This document shows, piece after piece, positions 7,576 to 15,012 of a DNA stretch of 45,985 nt. Both the position numbers and the translations under genes were made by a program. The notes under the pieces were generated by a model. The model did not search any database. It had not been told where the DNA came from and saw only the letters and a program-made list of their open reading frames with translations. Origin of the DNA: Pseudomonadales bacterium (GTDB lineage Bacteria; Pseudomonadota; Gammaproteobacteria; Pseudomonadales; Halieaceae). How positions within the stretch are numbered: the first letter of the stretch is position 1; each line of letters starts with the position of its first letter. The stretch covers positions 1-45,985 of the forward strand of contig JACKNU010000013.1 of assembly GCA_024234675.1 (NCBI GenBank), given 5' to 3'.

Positions 7576-9114
7576 TTACTTGCTCCCGGTGGACGCCCGG
7601 GCGCGCTGCGCGGCGGGCCTGGCCCGCGGCTTGGGGGCGTGCTTCGCCGCTGTCTTGCCCCGGGTTTTCGCCGCCGCCTTGCGCCCGGCACGCTTGCCGG
7701 TGGTGTTGGCGGCGGTCGGTTTGCCCCCCAGTACTTGCTGCTGCAGGGTCTCGAAATGGTGGAGCATGCGCTGCGCCACCAGATCCAGGTCCGGCAGTAC
7801 GTGCTTGTCTCCCAGCAGGCCGAAATCCAGGCTGTTGCCGTGGGACAGGACGGTGGTGTTGAGGTTGATGCCGGGTAAAAAGGCCGAGATCGGGTAGCTT
7901 GCCAGCATTTTCGAGCCGCACAGGTACATGGCTTCGTCCCCCGGCCCGGGCACGTTGGAGACCAGCACGTTGTAGGAGGGGGTCACGAACTGGTCCATGC
8001 GGGTGCGGGACAGCAGTTCCCACATGGCGAAGATGACCACGCCGTAATCCATCATGGCCTCGGAGGACAGCTGGCTGACCGCTTCCTTGGCGGCACGGGA
8101 AGACTCCACCACCTGCTCCAGGCGCTGCTCAAGGGGCGCGTCGGGTGCACCCAGCCTGACGTGTACCGCCGACGCCTGGGTCTTGGCGGAGTCGTCGCTC
8201 TGGGAGCGCAGGGAAACCGGGCACATGGCCACCAGCGGTTCGCGGGGTTTTTCGTGGTGCTCTGCCAGGTAGTCATTCAGGGCAGCGCCGATGATGGTCA
8301 GCACCACTTCGTTGACGGTGCAGCCCTTGTTGTGGCCGATCGCCTTGATCTTGTCGAGTTCGAAGGTGCAGACCGCGGTGGAGCGGGTCTCCCATTCCAC
8401 CGTGCGATTCATGCGGGTACGCCCGGCGGTAAACGGAATCGCTGCCTTGCCGCTGCGCAGCTTGAGCCACTGCAGGCCCATGTCGGCCAGGAAGCCGTAC
8501 GCCTGCGCCAGGCCCTTCGCCTGGCTGACCAGGTTGTTGACAGTGTCCCGGTCGCCCCCGCGGTGCGCCTGGTGAGTCTCGCCTGGCGCCCGCTGCTGGT
8601 CCGGGTCGTAGGACCAGGTCGGTACGACCCGGGTATCCGTGGGCGAGGAGGACAGGGAGCCGTACATGCGCTTCACGCCGGACATGCCGTCGATGTAGGC
8701 GTGGTGAATCTTGGTGTAGATGGCGAAGCGATTGTTCTCCAGCCCCTCTATCACCTGGCAGATCCAGCCGGGCCGTCGCCGGTCCAGCAGGCCGGCGTGC
8801 AGGCGCTGGATGACCTCCATCAACTGGTCCTCGGTACCCGGCCCGGGCAGGGCGGAGTGGCGCACGTGGTAGCTCATTTCCATATCCTGCGCCTCGCGCC
8901 ACCGGGGCAGGCCCAGGCGGGGAAAATGGGGGTAATAGTTGAAGGGGGCAACCACCGGCGCCTCCTTGAAGGCTGCCACCAGCTCCAGCAGGTAGTTGGC
9001 CGGAGCCCCGGCGGGTAACTGGAAGATCTGCACGGCACCCACATGCTTGGGGCTCTGGGGCGACTCGGTGAGAAAGAACATCAGGTCCAATGGCGGAATG
9101 ATTTTACTGGCCAT
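7576..9114 (-). CDS. Wax ester synthase/diacylglycerol acyltransferase (WS/DGAT) with basic tail
   Basis: Bifunctional acyltransferase making wax esters and triacylglycerols from acyl-CoA, acting at the inner membrane and lipid-droplet surface. The catalytic motif HHAYIDG is intact at residues 137-143. The N-terminus (PPLDLMFFLTES) and the block NVPGPGDEAMYLCG near residue 395 are typical of the family. An AAGGAGAT ribosome site precedes the ATG. The unusual part is the C-terminus: from about residue 464 to 512 the sequence becomes Ala/Lys/Arg/Pro-rich (for example GRKAAAKTRGKTAAKHAPK) and resembles bacterial histone-H1-like tails. Most WS/DGATs of this type end near residue 460. First gene of the five-gene lipid operon. 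Confidence 0.92.
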   Translation of the reverse strand: MASKIIPPLDLMFFLTESPQSPKHVGAVQIFQLPAGAPANYLLELVAAFKEAPVVAPFNYYPHFPRLGLPRWREAQDMEMSYHVRHSALPGPGTEDQLMEVIQRLHAGLLDRRRPGWICQVIEGLENNRFAIYTKIHHAYIDGMSGVKRMYGSLSSSPTDTRVVPTWSYDPDQQRAPGETHQAHRGGDRDTVNNLVSQAKGLAQAYGFLADMGLQWLKLRSGKAAIPFTAGRTRMNRTVEWETRSTAVCTFELDKIKAIGHNKGCTVNEVVLTIIGAALNDYLAEHHEKPREPLVAMCPVSLRSQSDDSAKTQASAVHVRLGAPDAPLEQRLEQVVESSRAAKEAVSQLSSEAMMDYGVVIFAMWELLSRTRMDQFVTPSYNVLVSNVPGPGDEAMYLCGSKMLASYPISAFLPGINLNTTVLSHGNSLDFGLLGDKHVLPDLDLVAQRMLHHFETLQQQVLGGKPTAANTTGKRAGRKAAAKTRGKTAAKHAPKPRARPAAQRARASTGSK

Positions 9115-9185
9115 CGCGGTATCTCCTTACGCTTGCGGTTCAGGCCGCGGGACGAGGCGGTTGCCAGCGCACCCCGCGGCAGTTG

Positions 9186-10700
9186 TTATGGTCCCGGTTG
9201 GTCCGGCGTGCGCGTGAGCAGGAACACCGCCAGCTCGCGCTGCTCGGCTTCGCTCAGGGGGAACACCGGCATGGGCGATTGGGGCGCGCGCAATACCTCG
9301 ATAACCGCCTCGTATCCCAGTCGCTGTGACAGGCCCGCCAGGGAGACCGGGTTCTGGCCCTCCTCGTGACAGCTCCTGCAGCCGTAGTAACCGTACAGGT
9401 CGGCGCCGCGTTCCGCCATGGCCTCCAGGTCCGCTGCCGCCAGCCAGGCTGGCGGCTGGCGGTCCAGGCGGCTGGCAGTAACCGCCACGGCCGGCTCCCA
9501 GGCGACGACGTCCTCGCCGCGGCTTACGCGATAGATGGCACCGGCGTAGTCATCGGAAATGTAGATCGCCCCGTCCGGTCCCTGGGCCACGTCCACTGGG
9601 CGCCCGGAAATATCACCTTCGCGGTTGAAGCCGCTGAGAAAATCGCGCTCCTCGATGCCGTCCTCGCCCCAGTGCAGGGAGACCACCTTGTAGCCGTCCG
9701 GCGTGCTGCGGTTCCAGGAGCCGTGCAGGGCGACCAGGGCGCTGCGCCGGTAGTCTTGCGGCCAGCCCGCACCGTCTATGAAGCTGATCCCCAGGGGCGC
9801 GTTGTGGGGGCGAAAGCCGTGGGCCGGGGCGGTGGGCTGGCGCTGCGCCGCCAGCGGGTCGGGGCCCATGTCGGGATCCGGTATGTTGGCGCCGTTGTAA
9901 TAGGGCCAGCCGTAAAAATTGCCCACTGCGATCCGGTTGAGCTCGCAGGGCGGAAAATCGTCCCCCAGCAGGTCGCGGCCATTGTCGGTGGCGTACAGGT
10001 CGCCGCTCCAGGGCGCCCAGTCGAAGCCCACGCTGTTGCGCAGGCCGGTGGCGATGATCTCGCCGCCGCTGCCATCCGGCGCAAAACGCATCATGGTGGC
10101 GCGTCGCTCGTCGGCCTCCTCGCAGACATTGCAGGTCGAGCCCTGGGCCAGGTACAGCAAACCGTCGGGCCCGACGCGCAGGGTCTTGCTCCAGTGGTTG
10201 CCGTCGTCGCCGAGACCTTCCACGACGGGTTCGTAGTCACCCGCCAGCGCGCCGCTGGCGCTGTCGAAACGCACCCGGCCTATGCGGTTGGATTCGGCGA
10301 CATACAGCCAGTCCCCCAGGAAGTCCATACCCATGGGGCGTTTGAGTCCCGCGAGCAGGGTTTCCACCGCGTCCGGGTGGCCGTCCCCGTCGGCGTCACG
10401 GCGCAGCAGCAGGATATCCCCGGAGTGGGGCCGGCTCACCAGCAGGTCGCCGGCGGGCGTGAAACGCAGGAACCGCGCCCGCGGCAGGTCCGCGGCGTAC
10501 AGTTGCAGGCTGAAACCCTCGGGCAATTGCAGTCTTTGCTGCACCTTGCCGGCGGTGGCGGCGGGGCCGCCCAGGCCGGTCATGACATTGAGGATCATGC
10601 GCAGGCTGCTGCTGTCTATGGTCCCGCTCACCAGCAGCGCCACCGGCACGGCGGCGAGCAGCAGTACGATAATCAATAAACCTGTCAGTACCTTGCGCAA
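9186..10700 (-). CDS. PQQ-dependent sugar dehydrogenase with C-terminal cytochrome c domain
   Basis: Periplasmic soluble-type quinoprotein of the sorbosone/glucose dehydrogenase superfamily, oxidising an aldose or similar substrate. An N-terminal hydrophobic signal/anchor (LTGLLIIVLLLAAVPVALLVSG) leads into a beta-propeller with repeated blade motifs (RPMGMDFLGDWLYVAES, GPDGLLYLAQGS, AYSG-like turns and QGPDGAIYISDDYAGAIYRV). Near residue 445 a single haem motif CRSCH begins a short cytochrome c domain, which would pass electrons to the respiratory chain. The start is a TTG at 10700 preceded by GGAGGA. The 504 residues fit a propeller plus haem fusion. It reads in the same direction as the V-ATPase genes but lies 170 bases after their end, so co-transcription is uncertain. 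The gap 10701-10870 shows no gene and no clear terminator. Confidence 0.85.
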   Translation of the reverse strand: MRKVLTGLLIIVLLLAAVPVALLVSGTIDSSSLRMILNVMTGLGGPAATAGKVQQRLQLPEGFSLQLYAADLPRARFLRFTPAGDLLVSRPHSGDILLLRRDADGDGHPDAVETLLAGLKRPMGMDFLGDWLYVAESNRIGRVRFDSASGALAGDYEPVVEGLGDDGNHWSKTLRVGPDGLLYLAQGSTCNVCEEADERRATMMRFAPDGSGGEIIATGLRNSVGFDWAPWSGDLYATDNGRDLLGDDFPPCELNRIAVGNFYGWPYYNGANIPDPDMGPDPLAAQRQPTAPAHGFRPHNAPLGISFIDGAGWPQDYRRSALVALHGSWNRSTPDGYKVVSLHWGEDGIEERDFLSGFNREGDISGRPVDVAQGPDGAIYISDDYAGAIYRVSRGEDVVAWEPAVAVTASRLDRQPPAWLAAADLEAMAERGADLYGYYGCRSCHEEGQNPVSLAGLSQRLGYEAVIEVLRAPQSPMPVFPLSEAEQRELAVFLLTRTPDQPGP

Positions 10701-10870
10701 GGTGCGGTCCTCCAGTAGCCAGACGCCGGCGCGGGACGGCGACTATAGCATAGCCGATGGAGCCGGGATCAGCCGCCCTGCCGCAGGGGCTGGGGCGGCC
10801 GCTGCTCGCCCTCGATGGCGCTGCGAGGCGGGAACAAAGCCAGGGGGAAGAGGGGACGCCACCTGCCCGG

Positions 10871-11320
10871 TCAGGGCAGCAGGGCGACCAGGATGCCTAT
10901 GGCCACGATGCCGATGCCCTCCACCAGGAACACCAGCGAGTAGGCCTGTCCCCGGGCCCGCCCCTCGGTCTCGTGCACCATCTGCACCCCCGCTGCCGCG
11001 ATACAACCCTGTGCATAGGCGGCACCCAGCAGGATAAGCCCGGTGGCCAAACCGGTGGCGATGCCCAGGGAGCCATACTGCGGATCCTCGAACAGGTGCT
11101 GTTTCATGAACTGGGGAATAAAGGGGTACAGGACCTGGGAGGCCGGAAACATGGCAAACGCAATGTATTCCATGGAGAGTTTGCCCTCCGGGCTGCGGGC
11201 CTGTTGCGCCCACACGCCCTGCACCGCCACACCGGCGCGATAGATGCCCAGGGTACTGCCCATGGCCGCCAGTCCCCACATGACATAGCCCAGCGCACCG
11301 ATACTTGACGTCTCTACCAT
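10871..11320 (-). CDS. atpK: V/A-type ATPase subunit K (membrane rotor proteolipid)
   Basis: The c-ring proteolipid, 149 residues with four hydrophobic segments (a tandem double hairpin). The ion-carrying Glu is E134 in the last helix (VFLVEGIGIV). The residues corresponding to Na+ ligands of Enterococcus NtpK are recognisable: FPASQVLY gives S61, Q62 and Y65, and AYAQGCIAAAGVQM gives Q104, matching the NtpK motif around Q110. This suggests Na+ rather than H+ coupling, although the residue equivalent to L61 is Phe. The start at 11320 lies 1 base after the subunit I stop; the longer open frame would run into subunit I. It is the last gene of the operon, as in Chlamydia. Confidence 0.88.
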   Translation of the reverse strand: MVETSSIGALGYVMWGLAAMGSTLGIYRAGVAVQGVWAQQARSPEGKLSMEYIAFAMFPASQVLYPFIPQFMKQHLFEDPQYGSLGIATGLATGLILLGAAYAQGCIAAAGVQMVHETEGRARGQAYSLVFLVEGIGIVAIGILVALLP

Positions 11321-11321
11321 G

Positions 11322-13079
11322 CTAGCGTTCCTCCACACCCAGAAGTTGAAAGCGGGCCAGGGGCTCGAAGGCGCGCCCCGACCATATGACGCCCAGCTGA
11401 CGGGCAAATTCCAGCGTATTCAAGCGCAGGCCGTGGACGAACAGGGCGATGATGCCCAGGCCCAGGTTGATCGTGTGGCCCAGCAGGAGAATCAGGCCGC
11501 CAAACAGCAGCGAGCCGGTCTGCTCGGCCATAAGGTTGGTGGTCATGGCCAGGCTCATGCTGGCAAAACCCACGGCCATGATGCGTATGTAACTCATCAT
11601 GTCCGAGAACAGGGTGGTCGCATTGCCCAGCAACAGCCCCAGGCCGGCCACGCCGCCCCGCAGGATTCCCAGCTCGGTGCGCGACAGGAACACCACCAGC
11701 AGCGCCCCCAGCCCCAGCAGGGGGCCGGCGACAGCGGGAATGGGCTTGCCGGTGAAGACGTTGAGGATACCCAGGAAGATGGCCCATAACATGGCGAGCC
11801 AGCCCAGCTCCGCCACCATCTTCGCCGACCACCCCAGGCGCCGAACCTGGATGAGTCGCCCCAGGCTGAGGTGGAGAATACCCAGCCCGAAAGAGAGCTC
11901 GATCATATCGTTGGTGTCCAGGGACAGGACCGGCAGGCCACCCAGGGAATCCAGCTGCAGGCCGAAGAAGGCCCCGGTCAGGGTCCCGTAGATCGCGGTG
12001 GCGGCGGCCACATACAGGCCGAGCTGCACGGCGCCGCGACCCAGGGAGTCGGACAGGCGCCGGTAACCCAGGCCCAACACCACCAGCATCAGTAGTCCAT
12101 AGCCACCGTCATTGATCAGCAGGGCGCTGAACACGGTGAAGAAGACGATTACCAGGTGCCCGGCGTCATACTCGTAATAGCCCGGTCGATAGCCCATGAA
12201 ATCGAAGATCGACTGGATGGGGCGCGCCCAGGCGGGATAGCGGGTCAGGGTCGGCGGGTCCTCCTGCGGCAGCGGATCGCGGAAACTGGCGTTGACGCCT
12301 CGCAGCTGGCGCAGGCGCTGCCCGGTGGCATCCAGCTGGTCCGCGGGGATCCAGCCGGACAGCACGAAGACATGCTCATCGACATGGGACTGTATGCGCC
12401 CCGACTCGATGCTCAGGGCATCTATCTGCGCCGCAAGCTGGCGGCCGAATTGATCGATGCGCTCCCGGGCCAGCCAGCGCAACGCCCCCTGCAGCGTCCC
12501 GATACGGGCCAGGATGCGGTTGACCTGGCTGTGCAGCGCCGCCGGCTCCCGATCCGGGGGGGCCAGGTTGCTGGCCCAGTCCAGCACCAGCGGCGCGTCC
12601 CGATTGAGGGTAAAGAACAGCAGTTCGGCCTTCTTGCGCCTGCGCTCGCCCCGCCACAGCAGGCCGCCTTCCTGTGCCAGCCAATCGAGACGTTCCGGAT
12701 CGTCGGTACGCCAGCACTGGATGTAGACACCCTCGTGGGCCAGGCCGGCGAGTTGGCCCGGCGATATGTCACCCCACACCTCCTGTCGCTCGGCAATCGC
12801 CAGCAGTTCATTTTTTTCGTGGGACAGGGCGTCGATCTCTTTCAGCAGGCGCGTTGCCAGGCCGACCAGGTCTTCCGGTTCCGTTGCGGGAGGCAACTGG
12901 GGCACCTCCAGTCCGGCGCAGTCGCGCACCTTCTCATACAGCCTGATCAGCGCCTGGCGCTGGGCGCGGCCGCCGGTGACGGCGCTGAGACGATGTAATT
13001 CCAGGGCGCCCAGGTCCAGCAGCACCTCCAGCACTTTGCCCCGTTGCTCGCGCGCCCCGCAGACCAGGGCATATTTCAT
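11322..13079 (-). CDS. atpI: V/A-type ATPase subunit I (a-subunit, stator)
   Basis: Large stator subunit with a cytoplasmic N-terminal half (about residues 1-300) that contains coiled segments, followed by a membrane half with seven or so helices from YYEYDAGHLVIVFF onward. The functional Arg that faces the rotor ring is in SYIRIMAVGFAS near residue 480, matching the family SYLR motif. The start is either the ATG at 13079 (ATGA overlap with the subunit D stop; MKYALVCG) or the ATG at 13094 with a GGAAA upstream. I list the coupled one. About 585 residues, within the short bacterial range of 560-660. Confidence 0.88.
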   Translation of the reverse strand: MKYALVCGAREQRGKVLEVLLDLGALELHRLSAVTGGRAQRQALIRLYEKVRDCAGLEVPQLPPATEPEDLVGLATRLLKEIDALSHEKNELLAIAERQEVWGDISPGQLAGLAHEGVYIQCWRTDDPERLDWLAQEGGLLWRGERRRKKAELLFFTLNRDAPLVLDWASNLAPPDREPAALHSQVNRILARIGTLQGALRWLARERIDQFGRQLAAQIDALSIESGRIQSHVDEHVFVLSGWIPADQLDATGQRLRQLRGVNASFRDPLPQEDPPTLTRYPAWARPIQSIFDFMGYRPGYYEYDAGHLVIVFFTVFSALLINDGGYGLLMLVVLGLGYRRLSDSLGRGAVQLGLYVAAATAIYGTLTGAFFGLQLDSLGGLPVLSLDTNDMIELSFGLGILHLSLGRLIQVRRLGWSAKMVAELGWLAMLWAIFLGILNVFTGKPIPAVAGPLLGLGALLVVFLSRTELGILRGGVAGLGLLLGNATTLFSDMMSYIRIMAVGFASMSLAMTTNLMAEQTGSLLFGGLILLLGHTINLGLGIIALFVHGLRLNTLEFARQLGVIWSGRAFEPLARFQLLGVEER

Positions 13080-13687
13080 CCCAACAGTGGCCATGTTTCC
13101 ATTTCCCGGTGCTTGTCCGCCTCGCGCTCGCGCAGCAGGCGGGCGATGGTCGCGGCCATGCCGTTTTCTTCATCCATGGCCCGGGCCAGCCGCGCCAGTT
13201 CCTCGTGCAGGGGCGGCAGGCGCACCTGTTCGCTGCCATTGATCAGGAACACGAACTCCTCTTCGGCATCTTCCAGGCGCGCCACGTTGCGGCGCTCTAT
13301 CTGCAGGCGCTGGGCCAGTTGCAGGCGCTCGATGGCCAGATCCGTGATGGCCGCGGAAGACGCCGACTGGCAGATCAGCACCTGGCTCAGGCGACAGTGT
13401 GCCTGCACCGCCTTTACCTCCTCGATATCCACGCCGACCAGGTTTTCCGAACGGGTCAACACCTCCGCCTCCAGGGAGGCCTCGATGGTTTTGCAAAGAG
13501 GATGCGCCTCGCAGGCCTGCCAACGCTGTTGCAAGTGCTGCAGGCTGAGCTCCAGCTCGGCGATGCGCTCCTGGAAATTGCGGATCTCCGCCCGCAGCAT
13601 GGTGAGCACACGCTTCATAACCGGCAGGAAACGCTCGATACGAGCGATGTCTTCCTTGACCTGGCGCAGGCGCTGACCCGAGGACAT
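13076..13687 (-). CDS. atpD: V/A-type ATPase subunit D (central shaft)
   Basis: The rotating central stalk, equivalent to F1 gamma. The 203 residues are mostly helical: an N-terminal helix rich in Arg, Gln and Lys (GQRLRQVKEDIARIERFLPVMKR) and a long C-terminal helix (LHEELARLARAMDEEN) would form the antiparallel coiled coil, with a short middle domain. Sequence conservation is low, as usual in this family, so the call rests on length, helix pattern and fixed operon position between B and I. The ATG shares one base with the subunit B stop (TGATG). Confidence 0.85.
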   Translation of the reverse strand: MSSGQRLRQVKEDIARIERFLPVMKRVLTMLRAEIRNFQERIAELELSLQHLQQRWQACEAHPLCKTIEASLEAEVLTRSENLVGVDIEEVKAVQAHCRLSQVLICQSASSAAITDLAIERLQLAQRLQIERRNVARLEDAEEEFVFLINGSEQVRLPPLHEELARLARAMDEENGMAATIARLLREREADKHREMETWPLLG

Positions 13688-15012
13688 CAGTCGCCGCCCG
13701 CCGTCCCCTGGGGACGGTAGTTGTGAAACTGCTGTTTGACGGCGGCGTCTATATCCAGGTTCTCCGGCGGTACCTCACCCAGTGCGTGCCAGCAGCGATC
13801 CAGTGCCTGGTCCACCTCCAGGTACTCGTCGGTCCTGAGCACAGACTGTTCGAACAGGGTGGCAAAGCGCAGGTAGGCCAGGTCTATCGCGGCGGTTATT
13901 TTCAGGCCCAGGGATTCCTGTTCCCGCACCTCCAGGGCGCGCGAGTAGGCGGCGGTAATCGCGCGCTGCAGCGCCTTGTGGTCGGGGCGGGAGGCGCGGA
14001 AAGCCTCGCCCTTCAGGCGCGACAGCGCCGCCAGGAAATCCAGCGAGCCATTGGTCCAGGGGATGTGCCCCTCGGTGGAATACTTGGTCAGGTTGACGCC
14101 GATTTCGCTGTGGTCCAGGTTGGGTACCGACATGACGACTATCTCGGTCAGGCTGCCGGTTTCCTTGATGAAGGCCCGCTCGTAGATCCGCGCGGCCTGG
14201 GAGTAGAAATCCACCGGCGAGTTGTCCTTGCCCGGGGGCGCGCCCTGGATACCCCGCACCTCGGCCAACGCATTGTAGAAAATGCGCATATCGTGGATTA
14301 CCAGCAGCACCTCCTCGCCCTGCATCGCCAGGCGCTCGCCGATCTGGCAGGCCGTCTGCGGCGCGATCAGGGCGCTGATGGCCGGATCCGCGGCGCCGTG
14401 CAGCACGAATACCGTGCGCCCGATGCGGGGACGGATACTCTGGAAATACAGGATCGAGTCCCGGGTCAGGCCCAGCGCGCAGAAGATGACCGTGAGCGGC
14501 TTGAGGGGGTCCTCCCGGTGGCGGCGATAACGCGCCCGCATCAGGGTGCGCGCAACCGCGTAGTCCAGGCTCTCCTCCGGGCGTTTCATCCACAGGATCT
14601 TGACGCCCTGGGGAATGGGTTCCTTGGCGTCCAGGGCCGGGAAACCGGTCTGGATAAGCCCCTCTGCGAGAGTGCGCCGGGTGGGGTTGAGAATGCCGCC
14701 GTAGACCGGCAGGGTCTCGCCGACCACCTCGGGGCGACCATCCAGGGGCCGCCCCAGCGGATCCAGGGTGCGGCCGATTATGCCGTGCCGGTCATAATTG
14801 AAGCTGAGCACGCGGTTGGTGAAGCGCACTTTGGTGTCGCGACTGAGGTTGAGCGGCGTGCCCAGGTACTGCACCGTGGTCTTGCTGCCCACGGCGGTGA
14901 CAATGCCCATGCCGCCCCCGGGAAACTGCGCTTCCGTGCCGACCTCCAGGCCGGCTATCGGCCCGAAGGTGATCAGCGGCAGGGAAATGCCGTGCGGTTT
15001 AAACTGCAGCAT
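13687..15012 (-). CDS. atpB: V/A-type ATPase subunit B (non-catalytic head)
   Basis: The regulatory, non-hydrolysing head subunit, 441 residues. Readable features are the N-terminal beta barrel (GPIAGLEVGTEAQF), DPLGRPLDGRP, FPALDAKEPIPQGVKI, and the C-terminal helical domain. No Walker A lysine motif is found, as expected for subunit B; the region that would carry it reads KILWMKRPEES. The segment SVPNLDHSEIGVNLTKYSTEGHI is typical of B. It overlaps subunit A by 14 bases and D by one, so translation is tightly coupled. Confidence 0.92.
   Translation of the reverse strand: MLQFKPHGISLPLITFGPIAGLEVGTEAQFPGGGMGIVTAVGSKTTVQYLGTPLNLSRDTKVRFTNRVLSFNYDRHGIIGRTLDPLGRPLDGRPEVVGETLPVYGGILNPTRRTLAEGLIQTGFPALDAKEPIPQGVKILWMKRPEESLDYAVARTLMRARYRRHREDPLKPLTVIFCALGLTRDSILYFQSIRPRIGRTVFVLHGAADPAISALIAPQTACQIGERLAMQGEEVLLVIHDMRIFYNALAEVRGIQGAPPGKDNSPVDFYSQAARIYERAFIKETGSLTEIVVMSVPNLDHSEIGVNLTKYSTEGHIPWTNGSLDFLAALSRLKGEAFRASRPDHKALQRAITAAYSRALEVREQESLGLKITAAIDLAYLRFATLFEQSVLRTDEYLEVDQALDRCWHALGEVPPENLDIDAAVKQQFHNYRPQGTAGGD

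Noticed and set aside
9366..10679. 437-codon frame antisense to the PQQ dehydrogenase
   Set aside because: No motifs, lies inside a gene with signal peptide, propeller and haem motif.
13079..13094. Alternative start of V-ATPase subunit I at 13094
   Set aside because: Not excluded, but the start at 13079 gives the standard ATGA coupling with subunit D and the usual MKYALV opening.
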